64,000 nucleotides of DNA from Calidifontibacillus oryziterrae (lineage in GTDB: Bacteria; Bacillota; Bacilli; Bacillales; Bacillaceae_J): contig NZ_ANOK01000005.1 of assembly GCF_000331575.1 (NCBI RefSeq), positions 186,001-250,000 of the forward strand, written 5' to 3'. The notes beneath the pieces are model-generated. The model ran no database searches, had not been told where the DNA came from, and saw nothing but the letters and a program-made list of their open reading frames with translations. The number at the start of each line of letters is the position of its first letter. The stretch's first letter is position 1. The position numbers were made by a program, and so were the translations under genes. This document shows positions 60,764-64,000 of this stretch, one piece after another.

Positions 60764-61800
60764 TACAGCTTCCCTCCAGTAAATGATACTCCTTCACCTT
60801 TAACAGTACGTCCAATCACATACGCTTTTTCTCCGCAAGCATGTAGTTTTTCAATAACTGCTGCTGCATCACTACCACTTACAACAACAACCATACCAAT
60901 GCCCATATTAAACACATTAAAAAGCTCATTACGATTTAGCTTTCCAACATTTTCAATAAACTCAAAGATTGGTAGAATCGGCCATGAACCATTTTCAATT
61001 TCTACTCCAATTCCTTCCGGTAGCATCCTTGGAATATTTTCAATAAAACCGCCACCTGTAATATGAGCTAATCCTTTTAAGTCAAATTGCTTCATCGTTT
61101 CTAACAATGGTTTGACATATATTTTTGTTGGTTCAAGTAGCTCTTCACCAAGTGGGCGTGATAAGCCCTCGTATTGTTTTGACAAGTCAAGACCACCATC
61201 TGCTAACAATACTTTGCGGACTAATGAATAACCATTACTATGAATACCGCTTGAGGATAGGCCAATTAGAACATCTCCCGCTTCAATCCGCTCTCCAGTT
61301 ATTAATTTAGACTTCTCAGCTACCCCGACTGCAAAACCAGCTAAATCATATTCATTTATATCGTACATCCCCGGCATTTCCGCTGTTTCTCCCCCAACTA
61401 GCGAACACCCTGCCTGCTCACACCCTGTCGCGACGCCTTTCACAATCATTTCAATTCGTTCAGGAACAGCTTTTCCGCAAGCAATATAATCTAAGAAATA
61501 AATTGGCTCTGCACCTTGGACGACAATATCATTGACACACATAGCGACACAATCAATTCCTATTGTATCGTGCTTATCCATCATAAATGCAAGCATTAGC
61601 TTAGTACCAACACCATCTGTCCCAGATATTAAGACCGGCTCTTTTACATTCATTTTGGAAAGATCAAACATACCGCCAAAGCCGCCTAAACCGCCCATTA
61701 CTTCTGGACGAATTGTTCTTTGAACATGTTTCTTCATTCGATTAACTGACTCATAGCCTGCTTCAATATCAACTCCGGCATTCTTATAAGCATTTGACAT
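60763..61800 (-). CDS. purM: phosphoribosylaminoimidazole synthetase
   Basis: This 345-residue AIR synthetase closes the imidazole ring. [33 protein letters not shown] and [12 protein letters not shown] are standard, and [15 protein letters not shown] lies in the C-terminal half. It follows purF by 77 bp and is fused by overlap to purN. Confidence 0.98.
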   Translation of the reverse strand: MSNAYKNAGVDIEAGYESVNRMKKHVQRTIRPEVMGGLGGFGGMFDLSKMNVKEPVLISGTDGVGTKLMLAFMMDKHDTIGIDCVAMCVNDIVVQGAEPIYFLDYIACGKAVPERIEMIVKGVATGCEQAGCSLVGGETAEMPGMYDINEYDLAGFAVGVAEKSKLITGERIEAGDVLIGLSSSGIHSNGYSLVRKVLLADGGLDLSKQYEGLSRPLGEELLEPTKIYVKPLLETMKQFDLKGLAHITGGGFIENIPRMLPEGIGVEIENGSWPILPIFEFIENVGKLNRNELFNVFNMGIGMVVVVSGSDAAAVIEKLHACGEKAYVIGRTVKGEGVSFTGGKL

Positions 61801-61877
61801 TTGTTAATCTCCTCTTCTTATGCTTTATTACAATATAGTTCCCCTACTTGCACATTGAAGTAGGGGACATAGCAGCA

Positions 61878-63302
61878 TTAATTGCCACTAACAATTGTTT
61901 GGGATTTCCCGCTTTTTTCAGGATAAATTTCAGTAGGATATTTTCCTGTAAAACAAGCTAAGCATTGTCCACAATTTTCCTCATTACTGTTTCTTCCAAT
62001 TGCTTCTAGTAATCCATCTGTTGAAATAAAAGCAAGTGAATCTGCACCAATTTCTTGACGAATCTCTTCAATTGTCATCGAAGCTGCGATTAACTCTTCT
62101 CGTGAAGATGTATCGATTCCATAAAAACAAGGATTTTCAATTGGTGGCGAACTAATGCGCACATGAACCTCTGTTGCTCCTGCGTCACGCAATAATTTTA
62201 CAATTCTTCTACTCGTTGTGCCACGCACGATTGAATCATCTACCATGACAACCCGCTTACCCTCAACTACCCCTCGTACTGGTGAAAGCTTCATCTTCAC
62301 TCCACGTTCACGCATTTCTTGAGATGGTTGGATAAATGTTCGACCAACATAACGATTTTTTAATAATCCTAATTCATACGGAATACCTGTTGCTTCAGCA
62401 TAGCCAATTGCTGCCGAAATACTTGAATCTGGTACCCCTGTTACAACATCGGCTTCAACCGCTGCTTCCTCAGCAAGCTTTTTCCCTAATCTTTTACGTG
62501 CACTATGAACATTCACACTATCAACATTACTGTCAGGTCGAGCAAAATATATATATTCCATACTGCAAATCGAGCGATTGACATTTACAGTAAAACGCTC
62601 AGAACGCATACCTGTATCATCGATAATAATCATTTCACCTGGAAGTACATCACGTTCATACGTAGCACCAATTACATCAAAAGCACAAGTCTCAGATGCA
62701 ATCACATAGGCACCATCAAGACGTCCAATTGATAATGGCCGGAAACCATTCGGATCAAGTGCCGCAATTAGTTTATTTTCTGTCAAAATGATATAGGCAT
62801 ATGCACCTTTTAACATTGGTAAAGAGTTTTTCACTTGCTCCTCAATATTAAGAAATCCGCCGCGTCTAATTAAATGAGCAAGCACTTCTGTATCTGACGA
62901 CGTTTGAAAAATTGAACCTTGAAATTCTAATTGCCGTCTTAATGCAATTGCATTGACAAGATTGCCGTTATGGGCTAATGCTAAACTGCCAGATTGTGAA
63001 TTGAACAAAAGTGGCTGTACATTTTCATATCCTTTATCACCAGCTGTCGAATAGCGAACATGACCGATAGCAGCATTACCTTTTAAGCTCTCAAGTTCAC
63101 CCAGACCAAAAACCTCAGTTACCAAACCTAATCCTTTGGAAATTTTTAGAGTTTCTCCATCTGTTACAACAATACCTGAACCTTCTTGACCGCGATGTTG
63201 AAGACTATGCAAGCCATAATAAGTCAAGTGTGCTGCGTCAGAATGCCCCCACACCCCAAACACGCCACATTCTTCATTTAACCCTTTTATTTCAGCAAGC
63301 AT
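61878..63302 (-). CDS. purF: amidophosphoribosyltransferase
   Basis: This 474-residue enzyme is the committed step of purine synthesis. The start [11 protein letters not shown] is an 11-residue propeptide cut before catalytic C12 (CGVFGV), as in B. subtilis. [17 protein letters not shown] is the PRPP site. Cysteines in [15 protein letters not shown] and elsewhere bind the regulatory 4Fe-4S cluster. Its start overlaps the purL end by 16 bp. Confidence 0.98.
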   Translation of the reverse strand: MLAEIKGLNEECGVFGVWGHSDAAHLTYYGLHSLQHRGQEGSGIVVTDGETLKISKGLGLVTEVFGLGELESLKGNAAIGHVRYSTAGDKGYENVQPLLFNSQSGSLALAHNGNLVNAIALRRQLEFQGSIFQTSSDTEVLAHLIRRGGFLNIEEQVKNSLPMLKGAYAYIILTENKLIAALDPNGFRPLSIGRLDGAYVIASETCAFDVIGATYERDVLPGEMIIIDDTGMRSERFTVNVNRSICSMEYIYFARPDSNVDSVNVHSARKRLGKKLAEEAAVEADVVTGVPDSSISAAIGYAEATGIPYELGLLKNRYVGRTFIQPSQEMRERGVKMKLSPVRGVVEGKRVVMVDDSIVRGTTSRRIVKLLRDAGATEVHVRISSPPIENPCFYGIDTSSREELIAASMTIEEIRQEIGADSLAFISTDGLLEAIGRNSNEENCGQCLACFTGKYPTEIYPEKSGKSQTIVSGN

Positions 63303-64000
63303 GGGATTGCTCCTTTCCAGGCATCCTTCATGATGCTTGTTTGAATAGATAACAATTCTTTGTTTGAGTCGTCTGAGATTGTAAGATTACCAGCTTCTGT
63401 GACTTCACCAACCAAACTAGCATTTACAATTGTTTCAAATTGTTCTTTATTATCTTTCTTTACAGAAACGATAAACCGCGATTGTGATTCACTAAATAAG
63501 GCTGAAACTGCGTCACCGCTTAGTTGAACATCGGCACCTAATGTTTCGTTATCCATCAAACATTCGGCGAGCGCTACAGCTAAGCCTCCTTCCGCAACAT
63601 CATGTGCAGATTGAACAAGACCTGATTTAATTGCTGTTAATAATTGTTGCTGACGATTTACTTCAATTTCTAGATCTATTTGTGGTGCTTTACCAAAAAT
63701 GCGTCCCTCGAGCAGCTTTTGGAGCTCACTTCCACCAAATTCAGGCTTCGTATCACCTAATACATAAATGAGGTCGCCTGCTTGTTTAAAATATTGCGTT
63801 GTAATATGGTCAACATCTTCTATAAGTCCAACCATTCCAACAACTGGTGTTGGATAAACGGCTACGCCGTTCGTCTCATTGTATAACGAAACATTCCCAC
63901 CGATTACTGGTGCACTTAAAGCTTCACAAGCGGCACTCATTCCATCAGTAGATTTTTCAAGCTGCCAGAATATTTCTGGTTTCTCTGGATTACCATAGTT
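63287..64000 (-). CDS. purL: phosphoribosylformylglycinamidine synthase subunit PurL, partial
   Basis: The C-terminal 237 codons are in the window; the frame is open to the right edge and begins upstream of it ([20 protein letters not shown] is already inside the protein, so the internal ATG at 63940 is not the start). [20 protein letters not shown] and [20 protein letters not shown] are PurL marks of the ATP-binding half. It makes FGAM with PurQ and PurS, which should lie to the right. Confidence 0.97.
   Translation of the reverse strand, partial: NYGNPEKPEIFWQLEKSTDGMSAACEALSAPVIGGNVSLYNETNGVAVYPTPVVGMVGLIEDVDHITTQYFKQAGDLIYVLGDTKPEFGGSELQKLLEGRIFGKAPQIDLEIEVNRQQQLLTAIKSGLVQSAHDVAEGGLAVALAECLMDNETLGADVQLSGDAVSALFSESQSRFIVSVKKDNKEQFETIVNASLVGEVTEAGNLTISDDSNKELLSIQTSIMKDAWKGAIPCLLK

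Overview
The window is a chromosomal segment of a low-GC Gram-positive bacterium, almost certainly a Bacillaceae member. On the minus strand it has the gene order known from Bacillus subtilis: purL-F-M-N-H-D, yerA-yerB-yerC, pcrB-pcrA-ligA-camS, gatC-A-B, then dgkB and rlmCD. Shine-Dalgarno sites are strong (GGAGG types) and spacers between genes are AT-rich. No base or database comparison was run; identities rest on motifs and recalled family features.

Layout from left to right. (1) 1-6.1 kb: a purine/pyrimidine salvage and catabolism patch with an AllG/YlbE-like protein (cut by the window edge), an NCS2 permease, a PucR regulator, divergent upp and a YjjG-type nucleotidase. (2) 6.2-9.4 kb: decayed small ORFs, one secreted copper-amine-oxidase-N-domain protein and a hypothetical. 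(3) 9.5-12.1 kb: rlmCD and dgkB. (4) 12.1-17.7 kb: a complete LIV-type amino acid ABC transporter, with a 54-bp tandem duplication of the livF 3' end. (5) 18.2-19.7 kb: acyl-CoA thioesterase and an anchored unknown. (6) 20.0-34.3 kb: a CRISPR-Cas locus with 57 repeats. The adaptation module (cas1-cas2-cas4) and the interference module (cas3-cas8-cas7-cas5-cas6) are separated by an oppositely oriented RelE/ParE-like toxin-antitoxin pair. A degenerate four-unit mini-array sits in the cas3 promoter region. (7) 34.8-41.0 kb: a four-gene Wadjet (jetABCD) anti-plasmid system whose jetB reading frame is broken. (8) 41.2-43.4 kb: a YhfC-family membrane protein and then two unrelated tandem-repeat tracts (21-bp and 73-bp). 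(9) 43.4-64 kb: the conserved gat, camS-ligA-pcrA-pcrB, yerCBA and pur blocks.

Regions 4-8 lie between gatB and dgkB, which in B. subtilis are much closer together, so this interval looks like an accessory or defence island inserted in a conserved backbone. Two systems there act on invading DNA: the type I CRISPR-Cas locus and Wadjet, which cleaves plasmids. The CRISPR transcript reads on the minus strand. The leader is on the cas4 side, and the only base-altered repeat seen is at the opposite, older end.

The most interesting material is regulatory. It comprises the repeat-like elements in front of cas3 (one with a compensated stem just upstream of the cas3 ribosome binding site), the antisense toxin-antitoxin gene pair fenced by terminators inside the cas locus, and two orphan plus-strand terminators. 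Several one-base frame breaks (jetB, jetD start, a lipoprotein, a micro-ORF) lie in or near A-runs, so they may be real decay or homopolymer errors in the assembly.
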